This document shows, piece after piece, positions 20,812-27,481 of a stretch of 33,401 nt of DNA. The notes beneath the pieces are model-generated. The model was not told the origin of the DNA and searched no databases. It saw only the letters and a list, made by a program, of their open reading frames with translations. Each line of letters opens with the position of its first letter. The stretch's first letter is position 1. Where the stretch lies: IMG/VR virus record IMGVR_UViG_3300015264_000041, positions 1 to 33,401 of that record; one strand, given 5' to 3'. The position numbers and the translations under genes are program-made. Origin of the DNA: a virus.

Positions 20812-22922
20812 CCGGTTAGGTCGGCCTTCTTGCAGCCCTTCCGGTTGGTGCCGGAGCGGCCGGGAGGCCACCGGATATCGGTGCTGGGGATGCCACGGGC
20901 CCGCGCTGCGGCGCTGACGGACTCGGCGGTGGCGTCCGCGTGCCGTGCGGGGAGCTGCCCGGCGAGCCGTTCGGCCGCCGTGTCCCACCAGAGGCCAGCG
21001 TCGCCGTTCATCACCGACAGCAGGTCGGCCACGATGTCGGATTCCTCGTCGCCGAGGCCGGCGCCCAGGGCGTCACCGGACAGCGTGCGCGCCTTGTCCC
21101 GGATCTTCCGCGCGGCCCGGCAGATCACCTCAGCGTCCTCGCCGTCCGCGAGGTAGGTCCGCACCGTGGGCGCGTCGTCGGTGAGGCCGTACAGGATCCC
21201 GATGCCCTTGAACTCATCGCCCAGCGGCAGGCCCGAGGCGTCGTAGCCCTCGCCGTAAGCCTCGTTGCCGAGCACGGCGTTTGACACGTCGCGGGTGGCG
21301 CACCGTAGCGCGAACCGGGCGATGAAGTTGTCGCGGAAGCGGTTGAACAGCCGCTGCACGTCACCCGCGCCTACCCCGGCAGGCTTCTGGGACGCTCCCA
21401 CGAGGATCACGCCGGCGGACGGGCCGAGCGCGCCGATCCGCGCGAACAGGTTCGCGAACTCCTTGTTCAGCTTCTGGTCGTCCAGCTCGAAGTAGCACTG
21501 GAACTCTTCCAGCAGTACCAGCTGCACGTGCAGGTCAGGCCGCTTGTACAGCTTCTCCGTGAGCTTGCCCTCGGGGCACTCCGACACGGGCAGCCTGGCC
21601 AGCTCCTCATTGACGTGGACGATGTGCCGGTCAAGCTCGCGCAGCGCGGCGAGGGCGCGCTGCACGGGGTCGCCGTCCTTGGTGGGGTGGGTGCCCTGGA
21701 TGAACTGGTGCGCGACGAGCTTCAGCGGCTGCCAGTCCTTCGACGACTTCCCGTCGATCAGCGTGATGTCAACCCACGGGTCAAGCGCGGCGAACAGCGC
21801 GATCAGCCGGGCCGCGAAAGTCTTGCCGCGCCTCGGCTGGGCGCCGACCAGCAGCGAGATCCACAGCAGGCAGAACGCGACCTTGCGGCCGAACTGGTCC
21901 AGCCCGAACGGCGCCTTGCGCCAGATCGACCGCTGCTTGCAGTCCAGTAGCGGCGTCCGCCCGGCGCGCTCGGACAGCGGGTCATCGTCGAGTACCCGCA
22001 GCGTGTGACGTCGTTCCGACTTCTTGTCCTTAGTGAAGTACACCTGGCTTTCGGCCACGTCCAGGCCGGAGGCAATCCTGGTCTTGGCGTTGACCACCGT
22101 GGCGAAGGTGCCCCCGTACGGGAGGTAGACCACGACCTCGCTGCTCTTGCCGAGCGCGTCGCGGGCCATCGTGGAGCCGAACCCGAGGTGCTCGGCGGGC
22201 TTCTTCGGGTCGGCGGAGCACAGGCCGGCCGTGGAGTAGGCGCGGATGATGGCGTCGGTGGAGACCTTCCGCACGAGCGGCGCCGTCACCGCCGAGGAGA
22301 CGATCGGCCGGTGGGCGGGCCGGCCGTAGCGGGCGAGCGGCGGCATGACCACCGCGGCGATGATCGGCCACCACCACCACGGCGCGAGGGCGAGCAGGAG
22401 CACGAGCGTGAGCAGGAGCGCGAACGCCTCGGCGCCGATCACCGCGCCCCGCCACCCCCGGGTCTTGCGCCCGGTCGCGTGCAGCGCCCGCCACTCCGGG
22501 GAGTTGCCGTCCACGACGGCCTTGGACCGCAGGAACGACGTTTCCGTGAGCCACCACCAGTCACGCTGAGCCTTGGCGGCCTTGGCGGCGCCGACGATCG
22601 CCCACAGCGCGCACATGAGCAGGTAGAACGGTATGCGGAGCAGGTGGAACAGGGCGTGGAACCGGGCGGCGTCCAGGTGCTTCCCGGCGGTGCGCCTGAT
22701 GCCCTCCCAAGTGCGCAGGTGCTCCGGGATTATTGGCCGGCGTTCCCCGCCGAGCGGGGGCATCTCGATGCCGTCGCCGCCGTGGACCGGCTCAGGCTTA
22801 GGGGCGGCCTCGTCGAGGGCGTGCTCGAACGAGGTGTCGCGCGGTACCAGGTGCAGTTCTGGCGGCGGCGTGATCTCGTCGTCCTGCGCGCCGTCACCCG
22901 GGGCGTGCGGTGCCGTTGTCAT
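20796..22922 (-). CDS. FtsK/SpoIIIE-type DNA translocase, TraB/TraSA conjugation family
   Basis: 708 residues from ATG 22922, in an ATGA overlap with the upstream gene; the longer frame to 23063 is not needed. The N-terminal third has membrane stretches (FHLLRIPFYLLMCALWAIVG and AFALLLTLVLLLALAPWWWW). Walker A is GAQPRRGKT with Lys367; Walker B is VQLVLLEEF (E472/E473). The C-terminus has a winged-helix-like domain ending SGTNRKGCKKADL, typical of TraB/TraSA proteins that move double-stranded DNA between mycelial cells. This is a conjugation rather than packaging ATPase, since phage terminases look different. It is the core of a leftward operon with small membrane proteins upstream and zinc-ribbon genes downstream. 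Confidence 0.85.
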   Translation of the reverse strand: MTTAPHAPGDGAQDDEITPPPELHLVPRDTSFEHALDEAAPKPEPVHGGDGIEMPPLGGERRPIIPEHLRTWEGIRRTAGKHLDAARFHALFHLLRIPFYLLMCALWAIVGAAKAAKAQRDWWWLTETSFLRSKAVVDGNSPEWRALHATGRKTRGWRGAVIGAEAFALLLTLVLLLALAPWWWWPIIAAVVMPPLARYGRPAHRPIVSSAVTAPLVRKVSTDAIIRAYSTAGLCSADPKKPAEHLGFGSTMARDALGKSSEVVVYLPYGGTFATVVNAKTRIASGLDVAESQVYFTKDKKSERRHTLRVLDDDPLSERAGRTPLLDCKQRSIWRKAPFGLDQFGRKVAFCLLWISLLVGAQPRRGKTFAARLIALFAALDPWVDITLIDGKSSKDWQPLKLVAHQFIQGTHPTKDGDPVQRALAALRELDRHIVHVNEELARLPVSECPEGKLTEKLYKRPDLHVQLVLLEEFQCYFELDDQKLNKEFANLFARIGALGPSAGVILVGASQKPAGVGAGDVQRLFNRFRDNFIARFALRCATRDVSNAVLGNEAYGEGYDASGLPLGDEFKGIGILYGLTDDAPTVRTYLADGEDAEVICRAARKIRDKARTLSGDALGAGLGDEESDIVADLLSVMNGDAGLWWDTAAERLAGQLPARHADATAESVSAAARARGIPSTDIRWPPGRSGTNRKGCKKADLTGAARP

Positions 22923-23110
22923 CCTGGCTCCACCCGCCATCCGAGGGACCGGGCGATCCCGGCCGCGATCACGCCCAGGGCGGCCGCCTCCGCGCCGAGC
23001 ACGAAGACAGCGGCGGGCACCGGGCCGGCCAGCGGGACGCTGACGTGCAGCGTGCACAGCCACAGCAGGCCGAGGACGGCCACGACGGCGATCTTCGCCC
23101 GGCGGCTCAT
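22919..23110 (-). CDS. Small two-span membrane protein
   Basis: 63 residues from ATG 23110, overlapping both neighbours as ATGA. Two hydrophobic segments, AKIAVVAVLGLLWLC (5-19) and AAVFVLGAEAAALGVIAAGI (33-52). Tight coupling to the translocase gene suggests a partner in transfer or spread, comparable with the small Spd membrane proteins of Streptomyces plasmids (analogy only). Confidence 0.6.
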   Translation of the reverse strand: MSRRAKIAVVAVLGLLWLCTLHVSVPLAGPVPAAVFVLGAEAAALGVIAAGIARSLGWRVEPG

Positions 23111-23802
23111 GGCGCGCTCCCGTTCAGCGCGGGCTCCGGGGCGCCCTGCGCCATGACCCTGTCAGCCGCGCCGCGGGTCAGCCCGAACCGGGCCATCAGC
23201 TGATTGCGCGACAGCGGGTTGCCCGCCGCGATAGTGGCCCGCAATGAGGCCGCCGCCGCGCTCTCGGCGTCGGACGGGGTGACGGCGATAGCATGCTCAC
23301 CAGCGGGCTCCTGCGGGATCAGCTCCGGGGCGGCCTCCGGCTCAGGCTCAGGCTCGCCGGAGCGCAGCAGGTGCGCCAGCCCGGCGCCGAAGCCGAGCAC
23401 GGCCACCGGCATGCAGGCGACCGCGACGACGACCGGCCACGGGGCGCGCTGCGCGTGCGCGGCGGCCAGCAGGTGGAAGACGACCTGGCCGCTCATCCCG
23501 AGCAGCAGCGAGCCGATAGCGGAGCGCCGGGCGAACCTGCGGGCGCGGCCGGGGATCATGTCCGGGCGCAGCCACACGCCGAGCGCGTACGCCCCGTACG
23601 CCTCGACGCCGACGGGCAGCGTGATCGCGGTGTCCAGGTGCCAGGAGGCGATGCCGGGGAAGGGCTGCACGAGGCCGAACCCGCACAGGGCGCCGAGCCC
23701 GACCCAGCCTGACCAGATGGCGACGGCGGCGGGCGCCGCGATCGCTATCAGCGGCCAGCGGTTGCCGCTGGCGGGGGCGCGGGGGATGCCGTTAGGGTTC
23801 AC
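23107..23802 (-). CDS. Multi-span membrane protein of actinomycete mobile elements with C-terminal helix-turn-helix
   Basis: 231 residues from GTG 23802, with AGGAAGAGG upstream. The N-terminal 150 residues form about four hydrophobic spans: WPLIAIAAPAAVAIWSGWVG, DTAITLPVGVEAYGAYALGV, SAIGSLLLGMSGQVVFHLLA and VVVAVACMPVAVLGFGAGL. This resembles a DUF2637-like protein often coded beside FtsK/TraB genes in AICEs (from memory). A Glu/Pro linker leads to NPLSRNQLMARFGLTRGAAD, a winged-helix-like segment. It is the first gene of the leftward operon and probably a membrane part of the transfer apparatus. Confidence 0.65.
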   Translation of the reverse strand: MNPNGIPRAPASGNRWPLIAIAAPAAVAIWSGWVGLGALCGFGLVQPFPGIASWHLDTAITLPVGVEAYGAYALGVWLRPDMIPGRARRFARRSAIGSLLLGMSGQVVFHLLAAAHAQRAPWPVVVAVACMPVAVLGFGAGLAHLLRSGEPEPEPEAAPELIPQEPAGEHAIAVTPSDAESAAAASLRATIAAGNPLSRNQLMARFGLTRGAADRVMAQGAPEPALNGSAP

Positions 23803-23839
23803 GTTGGGCCTCTTCCTGGTAGCAGCAGGCGGCGGTCAA

Positions 23840-23873
23840 GGGCCGGATCGCTGTTCACGCAGCTGTCCGGCCC
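23840..23873 (-). promoter_or_regulatory. Leader hairpin upstream of the transfer operon
   Basis: GGGCCGGA (23840-23847) pairs with TCCGGCCC (23866-23873), with an inner stem GCTG/CAGC around TTCACG. It lies 38 bp upstream of the first leftward start and is downstream of the likely promoter region, so it would form in the mRNA leader. On the minus strand the stem is followed by TTGACC, a weak U stretch. Possible attenuator. Confidence 0.45.
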
Positions 23874-23888
23874 GCTTCTGTTATGGGG

Positions 23889-23976
23889 GCAGACTACATC
23901 CTGTCTGCATACAACACCAGGCAGCGTGAGACAGCACCAGGCATACGCGGGAGTTTAGAGTGGTCACGTGCTGTCT
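23889..23976. promoter_or_regulatory. Operator-like repeats between the divergent transfer operon and GntR gene
   Basis: AGACAGCAC (23929-23937) and GTGCTGTCT (23968-23976) form a 9-bp perfect inverted repeat. CTGTCT recurs at 23901-23906 within GCAGAC/GTCTGC (23889-23894, 23903-23908). CACCAGGCA is directly repeated at 23915-23923 and 23935-23943, 20 bp apart, about two helical turns. A -10-like TAGAGT (23956-23961) would place transcription start near GTG 23968. The layout fits autoregulation by the GntR protein and control of the leftward transfer genes. Confidence 0.55.
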
Positions 23977-24255
23977 ACGGTGATGATCATGACGGATGAC
24001 GACGACACCGCGCCCATCAACCCGCGCGGCTACGACACCGCCTACAAGGTCGTCGCCGACCGCATCGAGCGCCGCATCCGCAAGGGCGAGTTCAGCTGGC
24101 ACATGCCGATCCCGTCTGAGCCCGCGCTCGCCGAGTGGTACGGCGTGTCCCGCACCACCGTCCGCCACTCCATCGCGCTGCTAGTCGAGCGCGAGCTGGT
24201 CGAGGTGCGCCGCGGGAAGGGCACCTATGTCACCTGGCAGCCCGGGACCGCGTGA
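23968..24255 (+). CDS. Short GntR-family repressor (KorSA-like)
   Basis: 95 residues from GTG 23968, possibly leaderless; ATG 23989 preceded by GGTGAT is the main alternative. The product is almost only a GntR winged helix: YKVVADRIERRIRKGEF, MPIPSEPALAEWYGVSRTTV, RHSIALLVERELVEV, RRGKGTYV. There is no effector domain, as in compact repressors of actinomycete conjugative elements such as KorSA. It is divergent from the translocase operon and sits beside matching operator repeats, so it probably represses that operon and itself. Confidence 0.8.
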   Translation: MLSTVMIMTDDDDTAPINPRGYDTAYKVVADRIERRIRKGEFSWHMPIPSEPALAEWYGVSRTTVRHSIALLVERELVEVRRGKGTYVTWQPGTA

Positions 24256-24257
24256 TT

Positions 24258-24284
24258 CCCGCTACATGAGCGGGATCATGTAGC
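24258..24284. repeat. Nested inverted repeats between convergent regulator and integrase genes
   Basis: GCTACATGA (24261-24269) and TCATGTAGC (24276-24284) form a perfect 9-bp inverted repeat with a 6-base spacer. An overlapping alternative, CCCGCT/AGCGGG (24258-24263, 24269-24274), uses part of the same bases. Located in the 34-bp gap between two convergent genes, it may act as a bidirectional terminator. As a perfect dyad next to a serine integrase gene it is also a weak attP candidate. Confidence 0.5.
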
Positions 24285-24289
24285 CAGCG

Positions 24290-25738
24290 TCACGCGGTCT
24301 CCACGCGCACGTCCTGCTCGCGGAACCCGGGTCCCCGCCTGCTGGCGGGCAGGACGGTCACCGTCACCGTCGCCCGCGCCAGCGCCCGGCGCACGTCCAG
24401 CGGCAGGTCAAGGAACCCCGGCAGCGTGATGCCCTGGTACTGGCGCAGCAGGCGCTCCCGCTCGGACGTGCCGGCCAGCGCCCGCAGCTCCGCCATCCGC
24501 GCGTCGAGCTGGTCGAGCTGCCGCATCAGCGTGCGGGTGCGGCCCGCGCTGGACCGGTAGTCATCGAGGAGCGAGTCGACCTCGGCGCGCTGCTGCTCCA
24601 GCGCCGCCCACTCGGCCGCGTGCCCGGGATCGGCGGGCAGCGCAGCCGGGGGGTTGGCCTCGTCGGCGAGCGCGGCGACGACATAGGCGGACACGTAGGC
24701 GTCCAGGTGGACGGCGGACCGGTCGAGGCGATGGCAGCGGGAGCAGGAGTAGACCGGCCGGTTGTCCCCGGTGCGGCTGGACCGCATCAGTCCGCCGCAC
24801 TCCGTCCCGTCGCCGCCGGGGACGCCGCAGCGGGCGATGCCGGCCAGCAGCCAGCGGCGCGCGGACGTCGCCTTCGGGTTGGCGCCGCCGCGGGCGTCCA
24901 GGACCAGGCGCAGCCGTTCCCATTCCTCGCGTTCCAGCACCGGCTCCCACGCCGCGCGGCTCGCGCCGTCGGGCATCAGCCCGGCCAGCCGCGGGCGCCG
25001 CAGCATCTTGGCCAGGCTGTCGTGCGTCCACGCGTTCCCGGCGGGAGTGCGGTGGCCCGCGGCGGACAGCTCGCGGGCCACGGACGTGACCGACCGGCCG
25101 GCCAGCAGCCGCCGCGCCGCCTCGCGGATCACGTCGGCCTCGGACACCTGCGCGCGGGTGGCGACGTCGCACCGGTCGGGCGGGGCGATCGTCACGCCGT
25201 CCGTGGCGAACCCGTACGACCTGCCGCCGCGGCCCCCGGTCACCGTGCGGCCCTCGCGGCGCCACCGCTCCAGCTGGGCCTTCTTGCGGCGGCTGGAGTC
25301 ATCGCTTGCCTTGCACGCCTGCGCGGCCTCGATGCGCAGGATGAACCGGTCGTCGGCGTTGTCAAGGTCGCGGGTGCCGGTGACGGAGATGACGCGGATG
25401 CCCTTGCTCTCGGCGAGCCGCAGCAGGACCTCCAGGTCCCACGGCTGCCTGATCAGGCGATCGCCGTGGTAGACGATGATGACGTCGATCAGCCCGGCCT
25501 CGATGTCGGCGAGCATGGCGTCCCAGCCGGGGCGCTTGCGGTCGCGCCGCCACGCGCTCTTGTTGTTGTCGCAGTAGACCCGCACGACGCGCAGGACGCG
25601 GGCCGCGGCGATGTCCCTGCTGATGCGCTCCTGGTCGGCCACCTTCGTCTGGTCGTCGTCCAGGACGTAGCTCATCCGCGTGTAGATGCCGGCCCTGAGG
25701 CCGGCGTCAGGCGCCGGTGGCGCTGGCCCAGCTGCCAT
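24290..25738 (-). CDS. int: Large serine recombinase (phage integrase)
   Basis: 482 residues from ATG 25738; the extra 49 codons upstream are out-of-context shadow. The N-terminal resolvase domain begins AGIYTRMSYVLDDD with likely nucleophile Ser23, followed by DRLIRQPWDLEVLLR. A recombinase domain follows (SVARELSAAGHRTPAG, AWTHDSLAKMLRRP). A zinc ribbon has Cys near 304, 313, 332 and 335, and a coiled coil (EQQRAEVDSLLDDYRSSAG) precedes the C-terminus. These are the parts of large serine integrases that recombine attP with attB. No clear ribosome site is seen, and the gene overlaps the MmpS-like gene end by 32 bases, suggesting cotranscription. Confidence 0.9.
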   Translation of the reverse strand: MAAGPAPPAPDAGLRAGIYTRMSYVLDDDQTKVADQERISRDIAAARVLRVVRVYCDNNKSAWRRDRKRPGWDAMLADIEAGLIDVIIVYHGDRLIRQPWDLEVLLRLAESKGIRVISVTGTRDLDNADDRFILRIEAAQACKASDDSSRRKKAQLERWRREGRTVTGGRGGRSYGFATDGVTIAPPDRCDVATRAQVSEADVIREAARRLLAGRSVTSVARELSAAGHRTPAGNAWTHDSLAKMLRRPRLAGLMPDGASRAAWEPVLEREEWERLRLVLDARGGANPKATSARRWLLAGIARCGVPGGDGTECGGLMRSSRTGDNRPVYSCSRCHRLDRSAVHLDAYVSAYVVAALADEANPPAALPADPGHAAEWAALEQQRAEVDSLLDDYRSSAGRTRTLMRQLDQLDARMAELRALAGTSERERLLRQYQGITLPGFLDLPLDVRRALARATVTVTVLPASRRGPGFREQDVRVETA

Positions 25739-26195
25739 CTGCGGTCCGGACGATCTCGCACTGGGCGATGTGGTAATCCCCGCTGGCGGTAGCCTGCGAG
25801 ACCACGTAGCCGTCAATCCCGATCTGGCAGGTGACGCTGCCGCCGTAGTCCTGCAGCTGGGCGGTGATCGCGTAGTAGGGCGCATCGCCGAGCGGGACGG
25901 TCTCCTTCATCGGGTCGCTGCCGGACAGCTGGCTTCCCGCCGGGCCGTAGGTGACGTCGGCCACGCTGCCGCCAACGTAGTAGGTCACGGTGTGGCCGCC
26001 GGCGGGTGAGCCGCCGCCGTGCCCCCGCGTGATCATGACGGCGAAAAGGGCGGCGATGATCGCGGCTGCGGTGACGGCGACGGCGACGACGGTGAGCGCG
26101 CGGCCGGGTCTCCCGTCCGGGCCGCCCGGTGGCCGTGACGGGGGTTGCTGTGGTGAGTGCTGTGGTGGCTGCTGACTGTAGGTGCCGGGGGGCAT
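25707..26195 (-). CDS. MmpS-like membrane protein, likely lysogenic cargo
   Basis: 162 residues from ATG 26195, with AAGGAG upstream. A Pro/Gln/Gly-rich cytoplasmic N-terminus precedes one membrane helix (about residues 34-55, LTVVAVAVTAAAIIAALFAV). The outer domain has HTVTYYVGG, ADVTYGPAG, YYAITAQLQDYGGSVTCQI and QCEIVRTADGSW, the MmpS-type beta fold of actinobacteria. MmpS proteins accompany MmpL transporters in mycobacteria, but lone copies of unclear role are widespread. Placement between integrase and repressor is typical of a moron expressed in lysogeny. Confidence 0.65.
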   Translation of the reverse strand: MPPGTYSQQPPQHSPQQPPSRPPGGPDGRPGRALTVVAVAVTAAAIIAALFAVMITRGHGGGSPAGGHTVTYYVGGSVADVTYGPAGSQLSGSDPMKETVPLGDAPYYAITAQLQDYGGSVTCQIGIDGYVVSQATASGDYHIAQCEIVRTADGSWASATGA

Positions 26196-26240
26196 GGCGA
26201 TTGCTCCTTGTTGCAGATGGGATCCAGAGGGTTGAGGACA

Positions 26241-26260
26241 ACAACGGATAACAACGGATA
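26241..26260. repeat. Tandem 10-bp direct repeat in a divergent promoter region
   Basis: ACAACGGATA occurs twice in perfect tandem (26241-26250, 26251-26260), with a partial copy (CAACGACGGA) at 26269-26278. A 10-bp period puts protein contacts on one face of the helix. It lies between the MmpS-like gene and the rightward promoter and is a candidate operator or activator site. Confidence 0.6.
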
Positions 26261-26264
26261 AGTC

Positions 26265-26293
26265 TTGTCAACGACGGACATGCGGAGTAGCTT
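26265..26293 (+). promoter_or_regulatory. Candidate sigma-70-type promoter
   Basis: TTGTCA (26265-26270), 17 bp, TAGCTT (26288-26293): a good match to -35/-10 with ideal spacing. It would serve the gene starting at 26370. On the minus strand the overlapping bases 26266-26271 read TTGACA, a perfect -35 for the MmpS-like gene, though no clear -10 lies at the right distance. Confidence 0.5.
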
Positions 26294-26314
26294 AACGTTT
26301 CCTAGAGAGGTCCC

Positions 26315-26326
26315 GTGCAATTGCAC
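26315..26326. promoter_or_regulatory. 12-bp perfect palindrome in the leader
   Basis: GTGCAATTGCAC is a perfect dyad located about 15 bp after the predicted transcription start of the rightward promoter and 44 bp before the GTG of the following gene. It is a candidate repressor site. Confidence 0.45.
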
Positions 26327-26369
26327 AGGAGCCACCTGCGCGGCGTCACCAAGGACTGGGGAGGTCCCC

Positions 26370-26687
26370 GTGCGCAAAGCGTCCCGATCAATGACGATCA
26401 CCGCAGTTATCCTGTCCGCCGCGTCCGCCATCCTGTGGGGGGTAGCCGTCGCCCAGATCTGGGAGGCCGTCCCGGAGCGGGTGATGCCGACAGACCGCGC
26501 CGGGGCCGTCACCACGGCCGTCATCGCCGCCATGTGCTGGCAGCGCGCCGCCGCCCGCAGGCGCGATGACCGCGAGCGGCGCCACGAGCGGCGCGAGGAC
26601 ATCCACCTGGACACCATCGAGATGCTCACCCGGCCTCCCGCTCCCGCGCGGCGGGCGGCGACTGGGCCGTTGCGTCCGGTTCGGTAG
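26370..26687 (+). CDS. Small membrane protein
   Basis: 105 residues from GTG 26370, with GGGGAGG upstream; the longer frame from 26265 covers the promoter region. Two hydrophobic segments, about residues 8-27 (MTITAVILSAASAILWGVAV) and 43-58 (AGAVTTAVIAAMCWQ), are followed by a strongly Arg/Glu-charged cytoplasmic tail (RRRDDRERRHERREDI). The 3' end overlaps the convergent repressor gene by 62 bp. Expressed next to the lysogeny genes, it might act in exclusion, but nothing in the sequence proves this. Confidence 0.55.
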   Translation: MRKASRSMTITAVILSAASAILWGVAVAQIWEAVPERVMPTDRAGAVTTAVIAAMCWQRAAARRRDDRERRHERREDIHLDTIEMLTRPPAPARRAATGPLRPVR

Positions 26688-27039
26688 GCGGCAGCGGCTC
26701 GCCGCGGATCGCGGCGGCCATCGCCTCCAGGACGCGCGCCTGCACCCGCGGGTCCGGGTAGCGCCGGCGGACCGGCTCGACCATGTCGGGCTTGTCCGCC
26801 AGCTCCGGGGGAATGGCAGCCTGCGATTCAGCCTCCGGCTTGTAGAAGTCCTCGCCGAGGAGCTCGCCGAGCGCGCCGAGTGAGTCGCGCGGGTTGGTGC
26901 GGTCGTTTTCCCAGTTGTCGATGGTCTTGAGGCTCACGCCGAGCGCGGCGGCCAGCTCGGGCCGTTTCATGCGCTTGCGCTCGCGGGCGCGGCGGATCCG
27001 TGTGCCCAGGCTCGCGGGTTGTCTGGCCATGCCCAACAT
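26626..27039 (-). CDS. XRE/Cro-type helix-turn-helix repressor
   Basis: 137 residues from ATG 27039; ATG 27030 is an alternative. The HTH_3 domain is near residues 12-65: GTRIRRARERKRMKRPELAA, LGVSLKTIDNWENDRTNPR, DSLGALGELLG. The C-terminal half (EPVRRRYPDPRVQARVLEAM and a Pro-rich end) may dimerise. The predicted -10 TAGAAT (minus strand, 27052-27057) gives an almost leaderless mRNA. It faces the early operon across a 250-bp control region with repeated operator-like motifs, so it is the best candidate for the immunity repressor. Confidence 0.75.
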   Translation of the reverse strand: MLGMARQPASLGTRIRRARERKRMKRPELAAALGVSLKTIDNWENDRTNPRDSLGALGELLGEDFYKPEAESQAAIPPELADKPDMVEPVRRRYPDPRVQARVLEAMAAAIRGEPLPPTEPDATAQSPPAAREREAG

Positions 27040-27056
27040 GATGCCTGCCCGATTCT

Positions 27057-27074
27057 AGGCAAGTCAAGGCAAGT
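27057..27074. promoter_or_regulatory. Operator-like direct repeat in the repressor promoter
   Basis: AGGCAAGT occurs at 27057-27064 and 27067-27074, exactly 10 bp apart. The two copies fill the 17-bp spacer of the leftward promoter (-35 ACTTCA, complement of 27075-27080; -10 TAGAAT, complement of 27052-27057). Binding there would shut the repressor's own promoter. The complement ACTTGCC resembles ACTTACC at the rightward promoter. Confidence 0.55.
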
Positions 27075-27228
27075 TGAAGTAACTGAAAGCCTTGTGACGC
27101 AACATCTCCCGAGGGAAGCGGACGTGGCCGCACGGGAAGCGACAGGGGACTCACCAGATCCGCCTGGCGGCCCGCTCCTGCCGCTTCGCTCAATTGCGCG
27201 CTCCTTCTCCCGACTTCGCCAGTCGCCC

Positions 27229-27268
27229 TTGACGCTTACGCTGACTTACCGTAAGTTTCCTAGCTAGG
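27229..27268 (+). promoter_or_regulatory. Early rightward promoter with overlapping palindromes
   Basis: TTGACG (27229-27234), 17 bp, TAAGTT (27252-27257) is a strong sigma-70-like promoter. CTTACcGTAAG (27245-27255) is a palindrome overlapping the -10, and CCTAGCTAGG (27259-27268) is a perfect 10-bp palindrome at the expected start site. ACTTACC (27244-27250) resembles the ACTTGCC complement of the repeats at 27057-27074. The stretch 27075-27228 between the two promoters holds no supported gene. Confidence 0.65.
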
Positions 27269-27295
27269 GAAGCACGGCGCAAGTTGAGGAGAGCG

Positions 27296-27481
27296 ATGTA
27301 CCTGTCGGCAGTCGAAGCATGCGAGCGCCTGCGGGTGTCGCGCGACACGCTGCACAAGCTCATCAAGTCGGGCGCCCTGGAAGCGCACAAGGTCGGGTCC
27401 GGCATCACCAGCCCGTACCGCATCAGCGAAGAGGCCATCGCGGCCTACATCGAGCGGCAGACCGCCAAGGCGGCGTCCTGA
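27296..27481 (+). CDS. Excisionase-like helix-turn-helix protein
   Basis: 61 residues from ATG 27296, with TTGAGGAGAG upstream. The product is one HTH_17/MerR-like unit: LSAVEACERLRVSRDTLHKL, IKSGALEAHKVG, ISEEAIAAYIERQ. Such proteins act as excisionases (recombination directionality factors) or small regulators. First gene of the early operon, which suits either role. Overlap with the next gene is one base (TGATG). Confidence 0.7.
   Translation: MYLSAVEACERLRVSRDTLHKLIKSGALEAHKVGSGITSPYRISEEAIAAYIERQTAKAAS

Noticed and set aside
22005-23156. 383-codon plus-strand frame opposite the translocase
   Set aside because: Antisense shadow; the minus-strand product has Walker motifs and membrane segments.
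24620-25792. 390-codon plus-strand frame opposite the integrase
   Set aside because: Antisense shadow of a clear serine recombinase.
25739-25885. 49-codon N-terminal extension of the integrase
   Set aside because: It lies inside the MmpS-like gene in another frame and has no resolvase features; ATG 25738 gives a normal N-terminus.
27019-27267. 82-codon plus-strand frame across the repressor-early promoter region
   Set aside because: It spans predicted promoters and operators, has no ribosome site and no protein-like pattern.
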